From assembly GCA_024236015.1 (NCBI GenBank), contig JACKLK010000001.1:682001-746000 (forward strand): a stretch of DNA of 64,000 nt. The letters are read 5' to 3'. The notes below the pieces were generated by a model. That model made no database searches. It was not told the DNA's origin and saw only the letters and a list, made by a program, of their open reading frames with translations. The translations under genes and the position numbers were made by a program. Of this stretch, positions 9,701 through 18,124 are shown piece by piece. Within the stretch, counting starts at the first letter, position 1, and each line of letters starts with the position of its first letter. This DNA comes from Rhodoferax sp. (GTDB lineage Bacteria > Pseudomonadota > Gammaproteobacteria > Burkholderiales > Burkholderiaceae_C).

Positions 9701-12700
9701 GGTCGATGGCGGCGAGGGCGACGACACGCTGGACGGCATGGGCGGGTCCGACGACATCGACGGCGGCGCGGGCGACGACGTGATCCGCGGCGACGGCATC
9801 GTGATCGCCGGCTACCTGAACTCGACACCGGTGCAACTGCATGGCGCGGACCGGATCGATGGCGGCCTCGGCGACGACGTGATCCACGGGGGAGGGGGTT
9901 CCGACGTATTGCTCGGCGGCGCCGGTGCGGACCGCATCTACGGCGACAGCGGCGGGCGGACCGATGACCCGTTCTTCGTCGATCTGGCGCACCATGGCGC
10001 CGACACGATCGACGGCGGCGATGGCGACGATTACCTGGAAGGCAACGGCGGCGCCGACAGGATTTCCGGAGGCGCCGGCGATGACACGATCTGGGGTGAC
10101 ACCGCGGCGAGCAACATCGTCGGCCATGCGAGCGGCGCCAGCGCCCTCGCGCTGGCAGCCCTGGCCTACGGGAACGACTTTCTCGATGGTGGCGCCGGCG
10201 CCGACCTTATCGTCGGCGGCGGCGGCGACGACGTGCTTGTCGGCGGCGATGGGGACGATGCCTTGTGGGGCGACGAGAGCCATATCGACCTGGCCGGTCA
10301 GTTCCACGGTCACGACACGCTCGATGGAGGCGACGGGCACGACCGGCTGGTCGGCGGTGGCGGCAATGACACGCTGCTGGGCGGCGCAGGCGACGACCAT
10401 CTCGATGGCGACGATGAGCCTGCCATGCTCGCGGGCGCCTTCCATGGCGCCGACTACCTCGACGGAGGCGACGGCAACGACGTGCTCATCGGCCGCGGCG
10501 GCGCCGATGTGTTGTTCGGCGGCAGCGGCAACGACACCCTGGTCGGAGACCACCTGGCCGGCGACGGCGTGTCTTCGGTATTCGATGGCAACGACATGCT
10601 CGACGGCGAGGCAGGCGACGACCGGCTGTTCGGTGGCGGTGGCAACGACATGCTGATCGGCGGCAGCGGCAACGACCATCTCGACGGCGGCGCGGGCGCC
10701 GACACCCTGTGGGGCGGCGCCGGAGACGATGTCTACATCGTCGATGACATCGGCGACAGGGTGGTCGAATTCCAGGACGAGGGCTTCGACACCGTGTGGA
10801 GCTCGGTCGACATCGCGCTGCCGGATCACATCGAACAGCTGTTCATCACAGGTGATGCCGCCGTCTCGGTCATCGGCAACGACCGCGGGAACACCATCGT
10901 CGGCAACGACGCGGCCAACCATATCGTCGGCGGTGCCGGCAACGACCTGTTGCGGGGCGGCGGCGGCAGCGACCTGCTGCAGGGCGGCACGGGTGACGAT
11001 GTCTATGACGTCGACGATGCCGGCGACCAGGTCGTCGAGCAGGCCGACGAGGGGTTCGACCGGGTTCGTACCACGGTTTCCTATACCTTGCCCTCGCATG
11101 TCGAGCAGCTCGCCGCCCTGGGCAGCGGCCCTCTCGCGCTGTACGGCAACGCGGCGGACAACGACATCTTCGGCAATGCGGGCGACAACCTGATCGCCGG
11201 CGCGGGGGGCGACGACTATCTGGTGGGCGGCGCGGGCAACGACGTCTACCTGTTCGGCCGCGGCGACGGACACGACACGCTGGACAACCTCGACCTGTTG
11301 GCCGACACGGTCGACGCGTCGGCGACTGGCGCGGTCGACACGCTGCGTCTGGGCCCGGGCATCGCCGCCGGCGACGTCGTGGCCTGGCGTCAGGACGACG
11401 ACATGGTGCTGGCGATCCGGGGTAGCTCCGACCGCGTCGTGGTGCTGGACCATTTTGCGGCCCCCGTCATCCAGGGCACGCAGGTGTTCGACCGTCAACT
11501 CGACCGCCTGGTCTTCGCCGATGGCATGGTCTGGGACGCGTCGGACATGCAGGCTGCCGTCGTCAAGGCCGGGATGAACCGGGCGCCCGGCCGGCAGGCG
11601 CCGCCGCCCGCCTGGCATGGCCGCGTCAACGAGTGGTTCGAGTTCGGGCTCGACGCCAGTCTGTTCGTCGACCCGGACCCGGGCGACGTGATCCGCTACG
11701 AGCTGCGGCTGGCCGACGGTGCCGACCTGCCCGGCTGGCTGGCCTTTGATCCGGATACCCTGGTGGTGTCCGGACGCCCGCGGGTGGCCGATGTCGGCCC
11801 GCTCGACGTGGCGATCTGGGCCGTCGACAGTTACGGCGTGTCGGCCGGAGTGGTGACGACGCTGACGGTCCATCCGATGAACCGCGCGCCCGTGCTCGCC
11901 ACCGCGGTACCGGACCAGATGGTGCCGTACCGGGCTGCTTTCAGCTTCGAGGTGGCCGCCAGCAGCTTTGCCGATCCGGATTGGGGCGATGAAACGCTGC
12001 AGTTCGCCGCCAGCCTGGCCGATGGCACGCCATTGCCGGATTGGCTGAGCTTCGATGCATCGACACGCAGGTTCAGCGGTTTCGCCGACAGCGCGCAGGT
12101 GCTCGATGTCCGGCTCACCGCGACCGATCAGGGGCAGTTGGCGGCGACCGACACCTTCCAGATCGTCGTGGGCGGACCGGTGCTGCAAGGCAGTGCCGGC
12201 GATGACGTGATGAGCACGCCCGCCTCTGGCGGAACCTTGCACGGGCTGGGCGGCAACGACACGCTCAGCGGTGGCGCGGGCAACGACATCCTGCTCGGGG
12301 GAGCGGGCAACGACCGGCTCACTGGCGGGCAAGGCAGCAATCATCTCGATGGTGGCGACGGAGCCGATGTGCTGGTCGTTGGGGACGATGTCTTCGGCTC
12401 CATCGGCAACATCCTGATCGGCGGCGCCGGCAACGACACCCTGCAGGCGCGATCGTTTGCCGACGACAACCTGTTCGAGGGCGGTGCCGGCGACGACACC
12501 ATCACGGGCAGCGGCATGCGCGACACCTACCGCTACAACCGGGGAGACGGTGTGGACACCATCGTCGAGCGGGAGACTGCCTGGGGTTATCGCGGCGACG
12601 ACGTGCTGGTGTTCGGCCCGGACATTGCACCCGCCGACGTGATGGTGTCCCGCTCTCTGTTACCGGGACAGGCGAACGACCTGGTGTTCACGTTCGCCCA

Positions 12701-15700
12701 CGGCGGCGACCGCATCACGGTCAAGGACTGGTTCGTGTCGACGCCCACCTTCTCGCAGACCGAGAGGCGCATCGAACGCGTCCAGTTTGCGGACGGCACC
12801 ACCTGGCTGGCGGGCGACCTGGGCGCGCAGGCCCTGGTCGTGCACGCGGGTGCCGGAGACGACACCATGACCGGCTCCGACGGCGATGACGTCCTGCTGG
12901 GGCTGGGCGGCAACGACAATCTGCGCGGCGGCCGCGGCCACAACACGCTCGACGGCGGCGACGGCGACGACGTGTTGTATGCCGACAGCGGCGAATATGT
13001 CGTCACCATCTATTACGCTGGCGGCGTCGTGCAGAACACCTACTGGGGCAGCAATACCCTGATCGGAGGCGCCGGCAACGACAGCCTGATCGCCGGCAGC
13101 CTGGCCCGCGATACGGTGTACCTGGGCGGACCGGGCAACGACCTGCTGCAAGGCAGCCGCTACAACGACAGCTACCGGTTCGCGCTGGGCGACGGTCACG
13201 ACACGATCGTGGAGGCTGCTGTGCCCGTGGCCGGCTTCGACGACGAGCTGCAATTCGGTCTCGGCATCTCGGCCTTCGACATCGGGGTCCATCGGGACGG
13301 CAACGACCTGGTGTTCAGCCACGGCGACGGGCTCGATTCCGTGCGGCTACGCGACGGCCTGTCCGGGTCGGGACATCCGGTCGAGACGGTCAGTTTCGCC
13401 GACGGAACGCGGTGGGACACATCCGCCGTCGCCGCCTTGCTCGCCACCGACATCGTCGGCAGGGCCGGCAACGACAGCCTCACCGGCGGTGCCGGCGCCG
13501 ACAAGTTGCTGGGCATGGCCGGAGACGACGTGCTGCACGGACTCGACGGCAACGACCACCTGCACGGCGGGCTCGGCAACGACGCGCTGTACGGCGGTAA
13601 CGGCAACGACCATCTGCATGGCGGAGCCGGCAACGACCGTATGTACGGCGGTAACGGCAACGACACGCTGGTGGGCGATGCCTTGGGCGAGATCGCCGAA
13701 GACATGCGCATCGAATCGCTGGTGGTGGTGGCGCGCGGGACGGTCTGCCTCGGCATAGGGCCGCGCATGGAGGTCTGGGTCGCCGGCGTGCGGGTGCAGG
13801 TCTTCGATGTCACGTCGGCCGACTTCGCCGAATATGTCGTCGACCTGCCACCGGGCATCCGTGCCAGCAGTATCGACATCGCCTTCGTCAACGATGCCTG
13901 GCGCCCCGATCTGGGTCAGGACCGCAACCTCTATCTCGATCGCATCGTCGTCAACGGGCAGGTGTTCGGCGCCCGGGACGCCGGCGCCGTCACCGATTTC
14001 GGCAGCGGCGCGGCGGCGTTCGACGGCGTCAACACGATGACCAGTGCCGGCAACCTGAGCAGCAACGGAGCGATCCGGTTCAGCCTGCATGGCAGCGACC
14101 TGCTCGACGGCGGTGCGGGTGCCGACACGATGGCGGGCGGCTTCGGCAACGACCGTTACCTGGTCGACCATGCGGCCGACGTCGTCGTCGAGGCGCCCGA
14201 TGCCGGCCACGACATCGTGCGCGCGAGTGTCAGCCATGTCCTGTCCGACCATGTCGAAGACCTGGAGTTGACCGGTTCGGCCGCGATCGACGGCACCGGC
14301 AATGCGCTGCGCAACACCTTGCGCGGCAACGCCGTCGCCAACCGTCTCGACGGCGGGGCGGGAGCCGACGTGCTGGTCGGCGGCGCGGGCGACGATCATT
14401 ATGTGGTGGACGATCCGCTGGACCTGGTCTACGAGGTGGCCGGCGGTGGCATCGATACCGTGTGGAGCTCGGTCAGCCACAACCTGCGACAGGAGGTGGA
14501 GAACCTGGTGCTCACGGGAGACGCGGCCATCGACGGCACCGGCAACACCCTGGACAACCAGATCACCGGCAATGCCGCCAACAACCGGCTCCAGGGCGAC
14601 GCCGGCCAGGACCGCCTGTTCGGCGGGCGCGGCAATGACCGCCTGTACGGCGGTGACGGCGTGGATACCTTGTTCGGCGACGCACCGCCGGACGGGGAGG
14701 GGCCTGCTGCGGCGGTGCGCGTCGATGCGCTGGTCGTGTACGCCCGGGGCACGGCGTGCCTGGGCGAATGGCCGATCATGCAGGTCTGGGTGGGCGACGT
14801 GCTGGTGCAGAGTTTCCGGGTCGAGTCGGCGCAGTTCAGTGCGTACGCGGTCACCGAGCCGCTGGGCATGGCGTCGGCGACGGTCTCCGTGGTGTTCGGC
14901 AACGACGCCTACCGGCCCGAACTGGGCCAGGACCGCAACCTGTACGTCGACCGTATCGAGGTCAACGGCCGCACCCTGGGTGCCCGCGATGCCGGCGTGG
15001 TGCTCGACTACGGCAGCGGCGCGGCCGCCTTCGACGGCTACAACACCGCGACGAGCACGGGCAGCCTGAGCAGCAACGGCGCGCTGCATTTCGGGCTGGA
15101 AGGCGCCGACCTGCTCGACGGCGGCAGCGGCGCCGACTGGATGCACGGCGGCCACGGCAACGACAGTTATGTCGTCGACCACAGCCAGGACCAGGTGATC
15201 GAGCACGACGGCGGCGGCCACGACATCGTGCGCGCCAGTGTCAGCTTCACGCTCGGTGCCTTCGTCGAGGACCTGGAACTCACCGGATCCGGCGCGATCG
15301 ACGGCACCGGCAATGCGATGCAGAACAGCCTGCGCGGCAATGGCGCGGCCAATCGCCTCGATGGCGGTGCCGGCGCGGACATGCTGGTCGGCGGCAAGGG
15401 CAACGACACCTATGTGCTGGCGCGCGGCCATGGTTCGGACACCATCCACGAGAACGACAACACGCCGGGCAATACCGATGTCGCCGCGTTCGTCGGCGAC
15501 ATCGCCGCCGACCAGTTGTGGTTTCGCCGGCTCGGCAGTTCACTGGAGGTCAGTGTCATCGGCACCGCGGACCGGTTCATGGTCAATGGCTGGTACAACG
15601 GCAGCGCCAGCCGCGTGGAGGAGTTCCGCACCGGCGACGGCCGCACCTTGCTCGACGGCCAGGTGCAGGCGCTGGTCGATGCGATGGCATCGTTCGCGCC

Positions 15701-15779
15701 GCCGCCGATGGGGCAGCTAGTGTTGCCCGATACCCTGGCCGCTCCACTGGCGCCGGTGATCGCCGCCACCTGGCATTAG
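6714..15779 (+). CDS. Giant RTX protein with lipase-like N-terminal domain, T1SS substrate
   Basis: A 3021-residue probable extracellular calcium-binding protein. Residues about 60-300 look like an alpha/beta-hydrolase of lipase class 3 type: FRGT at 96-99, the nucleophile elbow GSSLG (Ser187), and a later HSFNH offering a candidate catalytic His. From about residue 533 onward runs of GGxGxDxLx nonapeptides form several calcium-binding beta-roll arrays, interspersed with YxVDxxxDxVxE...VExLxLTG modules. Two cadherin-like (He_PIG/CADG) domains lie at about 1622-1722 and 1722-1822. Two modules resembling calcium-dependent xylan-binding domains (ARGT...VNG) lie at about 2330-2433 and 2669-2773, inside a 337-residue duplication. 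There is no N-terminal signal peptide, as expected for type I secretion with a C-terminal signal. The substrate could be a lipid or another ester; neither toxicity nor polymer degradation can be decided from sequence. Confidence 0.9.
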   Translation: MMNINSILDFSEIALAGYGQFNISGVQPTAGELTTLNGDVNGFAVSQAERFLDHYLVGVETFNDATSRSGSGLTSFDVTVFKSRKNSEGVELFISFRGTGQQSFDVFPNDLTSAAENLINGAAVSQIVQMFNWWKRVSVPGGIDVPQFALTGEGGQLIRISDAKSTGEVAQVLASSEGAKIYVTGSSLGGHLAMAFAGLFGDQIEHAVAFNAPGFGSVASLDTLFATLGGQVPVAGDPLITNVVSSEGYLWWDGLKLIAGFPFGSYPGTKVLVPIEDQFLGDVVDPKPHSFNHDQRQVTDALAVYDLLQRLDPSMTLDRFSVLLKGAANGQTRSLENIVDAVEAVLGIDRSAMNAGNEYRDELHEAVQRMVGGSPAFPDPDSRFAALAGKASVQPLKRDLLAIAHDDFGMVAALQDMSPLYLTRSTTDPAASQALLDAMWRETRGEEYAAWLAYKTHHRTAAFSENWLRDRSAMMQFIVQQNAVDMPDGSVMQGNANLDYIDLATGRTISVSAGIQWPGGDEAHVVFGGMSGAPLIGTDGNDRLYGMSIDDHLDGLAGDDVLEGGRGNDVYHFDAEFGRDVVHDADGVGSIRVDGRILTGGLSSGLANEWWGDGANGANERYLVRDSKDSATGKQLVITRAGDSVNSITINHFDLTAATSAVGGYLGIRLDDSQQCFIAQGIGDGVDRAGAFWDTVVHTVAGATTIGESGAALFTVFLRSAARLGETVRLQLSALADRFQLVLGEQTRSLADAVIVLQEGQTQVSFGLRQTGALSADASAQLTASVVRNGETVGSNAWTIQAQDNGGRDLVLGGDQTYATHVSSHPIVRDGRIVVHPGEIAYNVEPSGNLLAGVDGVAVYHNVLYGAPGNDQIDGLFGNDALDGGDGNDRLDGGPGDDLIAGGAGRDHLIGGSGNDFIAGSATLSRNLQQWGPDDTWLAPAGKQTLGRGLTWGVYLDAPDLVIWDGVLHAGATADANIIDAGDGHDFVLAGNGDDRVDGGEGDDTLDGMGGSDDIDGGAGDDVIRGDGIVIAGYLNSTPVQLHGADRIDGGLGDDVIHGGGGSDVLLGGAGADRIYGDSGGRTDDPFFVDLAHHGADTIDGGDGDDYLEGNGGADRISGGAGDDTIWGDTAASNIVGHASGASALALAALAYGNDFLDGGAGADLIVGGGGDDVLVGGDGDDALWGDESHIDLAGQFHGHDTLDGGDGHDRLVGGGGNDTLLGGAGDDHLDGDDEPAMLAGAFHGADYLDGGDGNDVLIGRGGADVLFGGSGNDTLVGDHLAGDGVSSVFDGNDMLDGEAGDDRLFGGGGNDMLIGGSGNDHLDGGAGADTLWGGAGDDVYIVDDIGDRVVEFQDEGFDTVWSSVDIALPDHIEQLFITGDAAVSVIGNDRGNTIVGNDAANHIVGGAGNDLLRGGGGSDLLQGGTGDDVYDVDDAGDQVVEQADEGFDRVRTTVSYTLPSHVEQLAALGSGPLALYGNAADNDIFGNAGDNLIAGAGGDDYLVGGAGNDVYLFGRGDGHDTLDNLDLLADTVDASATGAVDTLRLGPGIAAGDVVAWRQDDDMVLAIRGSSDRVVVLDHFAAPVIQGTQVFDRQLDRLVFADGMVWDASDMQAAVVKAGMNRAPGRQAPPPAWHGRVNEWFEFGLDASLFVDPDPGDVIRYELRLADGADLPGWLAFDPDTLVVSGRPRVADVGPLDVAIWAVDSYGVSAGVVTTLTVHPMNRAPVLATAVPDQMVPYRAAFSFEVAASSFADPDWGDETLQFAASLADGTPLPDWLSFDASTRRFSGFADSAQVLDVRLTATDQGQLAATDTFQIVVGGPVLQGSAGDDVMSTPASGGTLHGLGGNDTLSGGAGNDILLGGAGNDRLTGGQGSNHLDGGDGADVLVVGDDVFGSIGNILIGGAGNDTLQARSFADDNLFEGGAGDDTITGSGMRDTYRYNRGDGVDTIVERETAWGYRGDDVLVFGPDIAPADVMVSRSLLPGQANDLVFTFAHGGDRITVKDWFVSTPTFSQTERRIERVQFADGTTWLAGDLGAQALVVHAGAGDDTMTGSDGDDVLLGLGGNDNLRGGRGHNTLDGGDGDDVLYADSGEYVVTIYYAGGVVQNTYWGSNTLIGGAGNDSLIAGSLARDTVYLGGPGNDLLQGSRYNDSYRFALGDGHDTIVEAAVPVAGFDDELQFGLGISAFDIGVHRDGNDLVFSHGDGLDSVRLRDGLSGSGHPVETVSFADGTRWDTSAVAALLATDIVGRAGNDSLTGGAGADKLLGMAGDDVLHGLDGNDHLHGGLGNDALYGGNGNDHLHGGAGNDRMYGGNGNDTLVGDALGEIAEDMRIESLVVVARGTVCLGIGPRMEVWVAGVRVQVFDVTSADFAEYVVDLPPGIRASSIDIAFVNDAWRPDLGQDRNLYLDRIVVNGQVFGARDAGAVTDFGSGAAAFDGVNTMTSAGNLSSNGAIRFSLHGSDLLDGGAGADTMAGGFGNDRYLVDHAADVVVEAPDAGHDIVRASVSHVLSDHVEDLELTGSAAIDGTGNALRNTLRGNAVANRLDGGAGADVLVGGAGDDHYVVDDPLDLVYEVAGGGIDTVWSSVSHNLRQEVENLVLTGDAAIDGTGNTLDNQITGNAANNRLQGDAGQDRLFGGRGNDRLYGGDGVDTLFGDAPPDGEGPAAAVRVDALVVYARGTACLGEWPIMQVWVGDVLVQSFRVESAQFSAYAVTEPLGMASATVSVVFGNDAYRPELGQDRNLYVDRIEVNGRTLGARDAGVVLDYGSGAAAFDGYNTATSTGSLSSNGALHFGLEGADLLDGGSGADWMHGGHGNDSYVVDHSQDQVIEHDGGGHDIVRASVSFTLGAFVEDLELTGSGAIDGTGNAMQNSLRGNGAANRLDGGAGADMLVGGKGNDTYVLARGHGSDTIHENDNTPGNTDVAAFVGDIAADQLWFRRLGSSLEVSVIGTADRFMVNGWYNGSASRVEEFRTGDGRTLLDGQVQALVDAMASFAPPPMGQLVLPDTLAAPLAPVIAATWH
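13690..15400 (+). repeat. Internal tandem duplication of about 1011 bases (337 codons) in the RTX gene
   Basis: Equivalent points such as the CLG codons at 13746 and 14757 lie 1011 bases apart. Each unit carries, in order, a carbohydrate-binding-like module, a DLLDGG RTX stretch, a DHIVRASVS-like VExLELTG module and a GTGN...NRLDGG stretch. The copies are similar but clearly diverged, so the duplication is not recent. Confidence 0.8.
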
Positions 15780-15909
15780 GCGCTGGCCTCGGCGCCGTAT
15801 GCGCCGTGGGTCGCGCCTGCCCGGGCCACACGCGACGGGGCGCCCGTGCGCGGGAGATCCGTGCCGCGCGATGCTCGGTCTACACTCGCGCGACCACAAC
15901 AAGCAGCTT

Positions 15910-17040
15910 ATGCGCGACATGACGAATCACATCGACCGACTGGAATGCTGGGTGCTGCGTGCCCCGATCGACGAACCCGTGGCCAATGCGTTTGGTGCCA
16001 TGACGAACCGCCCGGCGGTGTTTCTCAGGATCACCGCCGACGACGGCGCCTTCGGCTGGGGCGAGGTGTTCAGCAATTTCCCGCAGGTGGGCGCCGAGCA
16101 CCGCGCCCGACTGGCACGCAGCATCTTCTCGCCCCTGCTCAAGGGTTTTGCATCGGCGGATCCGCACGCCGTGCGCGCCATGCTCGACCAGCGCACGCGC
16201 CAGATGGCGATCCAGTGCGGCGAGCCGGGTCCGTTTGCGCAGATCACCGGCGCGGTGGACCAGGCCTTGTGGGACATGGCCGCGCGCCGTGCCGGCCAGC
16301 CGTTGTGGAAACACCTGGGCGGCACCAGCGGCAAGGTTCGCGTGTATGCCAGCGGCATCGGTCCGGACAAGGTGGTCGAGGTCATGCAGGCCAAACACGC
16401 GGCCGGTTATCGCGCCTTCAAGCTCAAGGTCGGATTCACGCCCGAGCGCGACCTGGCCAACATGCAGGCGGCGCGCGCGGCGATGGGTCCCGACGCCGTC
16501 ATCATGTGCGACGCGAACCAGGGCTGGCAGCCGGCGGACGCGGCCGATCGCATTGCCGCGCTGGCGCGGTTCCATCCGTTCTGGATCGAGGAGCCGATCG
16601 GTGCGGACCAGCCTCACGACGCGTGGTCGGCTTTGGCCAAGGCCAGTGCCGTTCCGTTGGCAGCGGGCGAGAACCTGCGCGGAGAACAGGCTTTCGCACA
16701 GGCATTGCAAGCCGGTTACCTGCGATGTGTTCAGCCCGACGTCGGCAAATGGGGCGGCATCGGCGGCGGACTGGCCGTTGCCCGGCAGGCCGCCGAGGCG
16801 GGCGTCGCTTATTGCCCGCACTGGCTGGCCGGTGGTGTCGGGCTGGCGGCGTCCATGCATGCGCTGGCGGCCAGCGGCCATGCGGGCGGCTGGGCCGAGG
16901 TCGATGCCAATCCGAACCCCTTGCGCGAGCAGGTGTTCGCGCCGGAGATCCGCGATGGCTGGGCGACGCTGCCGGACGCCCCGGGCCTGGGCGTCGAGCC
17001 CGACCTGCGGGCACTGGCGGATTTCGTCGTGGCCTGCTGA
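15910..17040 (+). CDS. Enolase-superfamily (mandelate racemase-type) sugar-acid dehydratase
   Basis: Predicted cytosolic Mg-dependent enzyme that abstracts the proton alpha to a carboxylate. Family residues are visible (numbered from the second ATG at 15919): the KLK base motif (Lys168/Lys170), metal ligands Asp198, Glu224 and Glu251, and the Asp274...His301 dyad (QPDVGKWGG, CPHWLAGG). The Lys plus Asp-His arrangement places it in the mandelate racemase subgroup, which contains many acid-sugar dehydratases. Length (376 or 373 residues) is typical. No good ribosome-binding site distinguishes the ATGs at 15910 and 15919. It is followed by a convergent LysR gene; beyond that lie a Bug receptor and an SDR dehydrogenase, which suggests uptake and breakdown of one sugar acid. 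The substrate is not readable. Confidence 0.85.
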   Translation: MRDMTNHIDRLECWVLRAPIDEPVANAFGAMTNRPAVFLRITADDGAFGWGEVFSNFPQVGAEHRARLARSIFSPLLKGFASADPHAVRAMLDQRTRQMAIQCGEPGPFAQITGAVDQALWDMAARRAGQPLWKHLGGTSGKVRVYASGIGPDKVVEVMQAKHAAGYRAFKLKVGFTPERDLANMQAARAAMGPDAVIMCDANQGWQPADAADRIAALARFHPFWIEEPIGADQPHDAWSALAKASAVPLAAGENLRGEQAFAQALQAGYLRCVQPDVGKWGGIGGGLAVARQAAEAGVAYCPHWLAGGVGLAASMHALAASGHAGGWAEVDANPNPLREQVFAPEIRDGWATLPDAPGLGVEPDLRALADFVVAC

Positions 17041-17047
17041 ACGCTCC

Positions 17048-17992
17048 TCAGGCCTGCGCGACCTGGCGCAGGGCCGCCACCATCAGGTTGGCCGCGGGCG
17101 AGAGCACGCCGTCGCGCCGGGTGACGATGCCGTAGGACTCGGTCCTGGCGCGGATGTCCAGCGGCAGGCGGCAGCCCAGTCCATGGCGTACGCACAGCTC
17201 CATGTTTTCGGCGGTCAGCAAGGCCACGGGGTGGTAGGGCTCCTGCAGCAACAGCATGGTGACGAAGATCGACGAGGTCTCGGTCGTGTATTCGGGCAGC
17301 GGCAGGCCGGCCTCCCGGAACTCGCGCTCCAGCAGGGTCCGCAGCGGCATCAGGCTGGGATACAGGATCCAGTTGAGCCCGGCCAACTGGGCCAGGCTGA
17401 CATGTTCGGCATGCGCCAGCGGGTGCCGCGGGCCGACGGCCACGGCCACCTGTTCGGCGCGCAGCATTTCATAGACATAACGCTCTGGCTGCGGCGCGAC
17501 CGTGGTGCGGCAGATGGCCAGGTCCAGCCGGCCCTCGTCGAGCGCGGCGAGCAGTCCGGCGCTGGTGTCTTCGCGCAGGTTGACCGACAGTGCCGGCTGC
17601 GACTCGCGCAGCAGCGTCAACGCCGGCACCACCACGGCGGGTAGTGCGCCGCCGATGGCGCCGACACGCAACCGTCCGCCCTTGCCGGTCAGGACGCCGG
17701 TGAACTCCTCGCGCAGGTGTGTGAGATCCGACTGCAGCAGCCGGGCATATCGCACCACGCAGCGGCCCAGATCGTTGGCTTGTACGCCGCGCTTGGAGCG
17801 CTCGAACAACCGGGCGCCGAACGTCGTCTCGATCTCATGGAGCATCTTGGTCGCACCCGGCTGGGTCATGGCCAGTTGCTCGGAGACCTGGTGCAAGGAG
17901 CCGACCTCGTCCAACGCGACCAGAAAAACCAGCTGCTTGAATCGCAGGCGCGCACTGATGGATTGCAGGCTGGGGGTCTTATCAATAATCAT
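17048..17992 (-). CDS. LysR-family transcriptional regulator
   Basis: DNA-binding regulator of 314 residues. The N-terminal winged helix-turn-helix spans about residues 14-75 (LVFLVALDEVGSLHQVSEQLAMTQP...LFERSKRG), with a periplasmic-binding-like effector domain after it (from LRVGAIGGALPAVVV). It sits head-to-head with the Bug receptor gene (132-base gap) and tail-to-tail with the dehydratase (7-base gap). The divergent position is classic for LysR control of the adjacent catabolic genes, with an intermediate of that pathway as likely inducer. The ATG at 17992 lies between two TTATCAATA copies and may be regulated by its own product. Confidence 0.92.
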   Translation of the reverse strand: MIIDKTPSLQSISARLRFKQLVFLVALDEVGSLHQVSEQLAMTQPGATKMLHEIETTFGARLFERSKRGVQANDLGRCVVRYARLLQSDLTHLREEFTGVLTGKGGRLRVGAIGGALPAVVVPALTLLRESQPALSVNLREDTSAGLLAALDEGRLDLAICRTTVAPQPERYVYEMLRAEQVAVAVGPRHPLAHAEHVSLAQLAGLNWILYPSLMPLRTLLEREFREAGLPLPEYTTETSSIFVTMLLLQEPYHPVALLTAENMELCVRHGLGCRLPLDIRARTESYGIVTRRDGVLSPAANLMVAALRQVAQA

Positions 17993-18004
17993 TGGTTATC
18001 AATA
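17979..18004. promoter_or_regulatory. Direct repeat flanking the lysR start, candidate operator
   Basis: TTATCAATA occurs at 17979-17987 and again at 17996-18004, 17 bases apart, spanning the lysR start codon in an AT-rich patch. The spacing and location suit a regulator-binding site, but the element is not the usual T-N11-A palindrome. Confidence 0.35.
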
Positions 18005-18124
18005 GATGGCGACATTTCATTATGCACGTCGCGGCATGTCTTCAATAATTCGGCAATAGCCAGAGGGAATGGTCTGTTCCACGTCCTTCTGAAGTCCATT
18101 GTTCGTCTAGATGCAGGATATGCC

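Noticed and set aside
8247..12344. Long open frame (1365 codons) on the minus strand opposite the RTX gene
   Set aside because: It mirrors the GGxGxD codon pattern of the real gene; the translation is a low-complexity Val/Ala/Arg/Asp repeat without any domain, start context or independent codon signature. The same holds for 13347-15449 on the minus strand.
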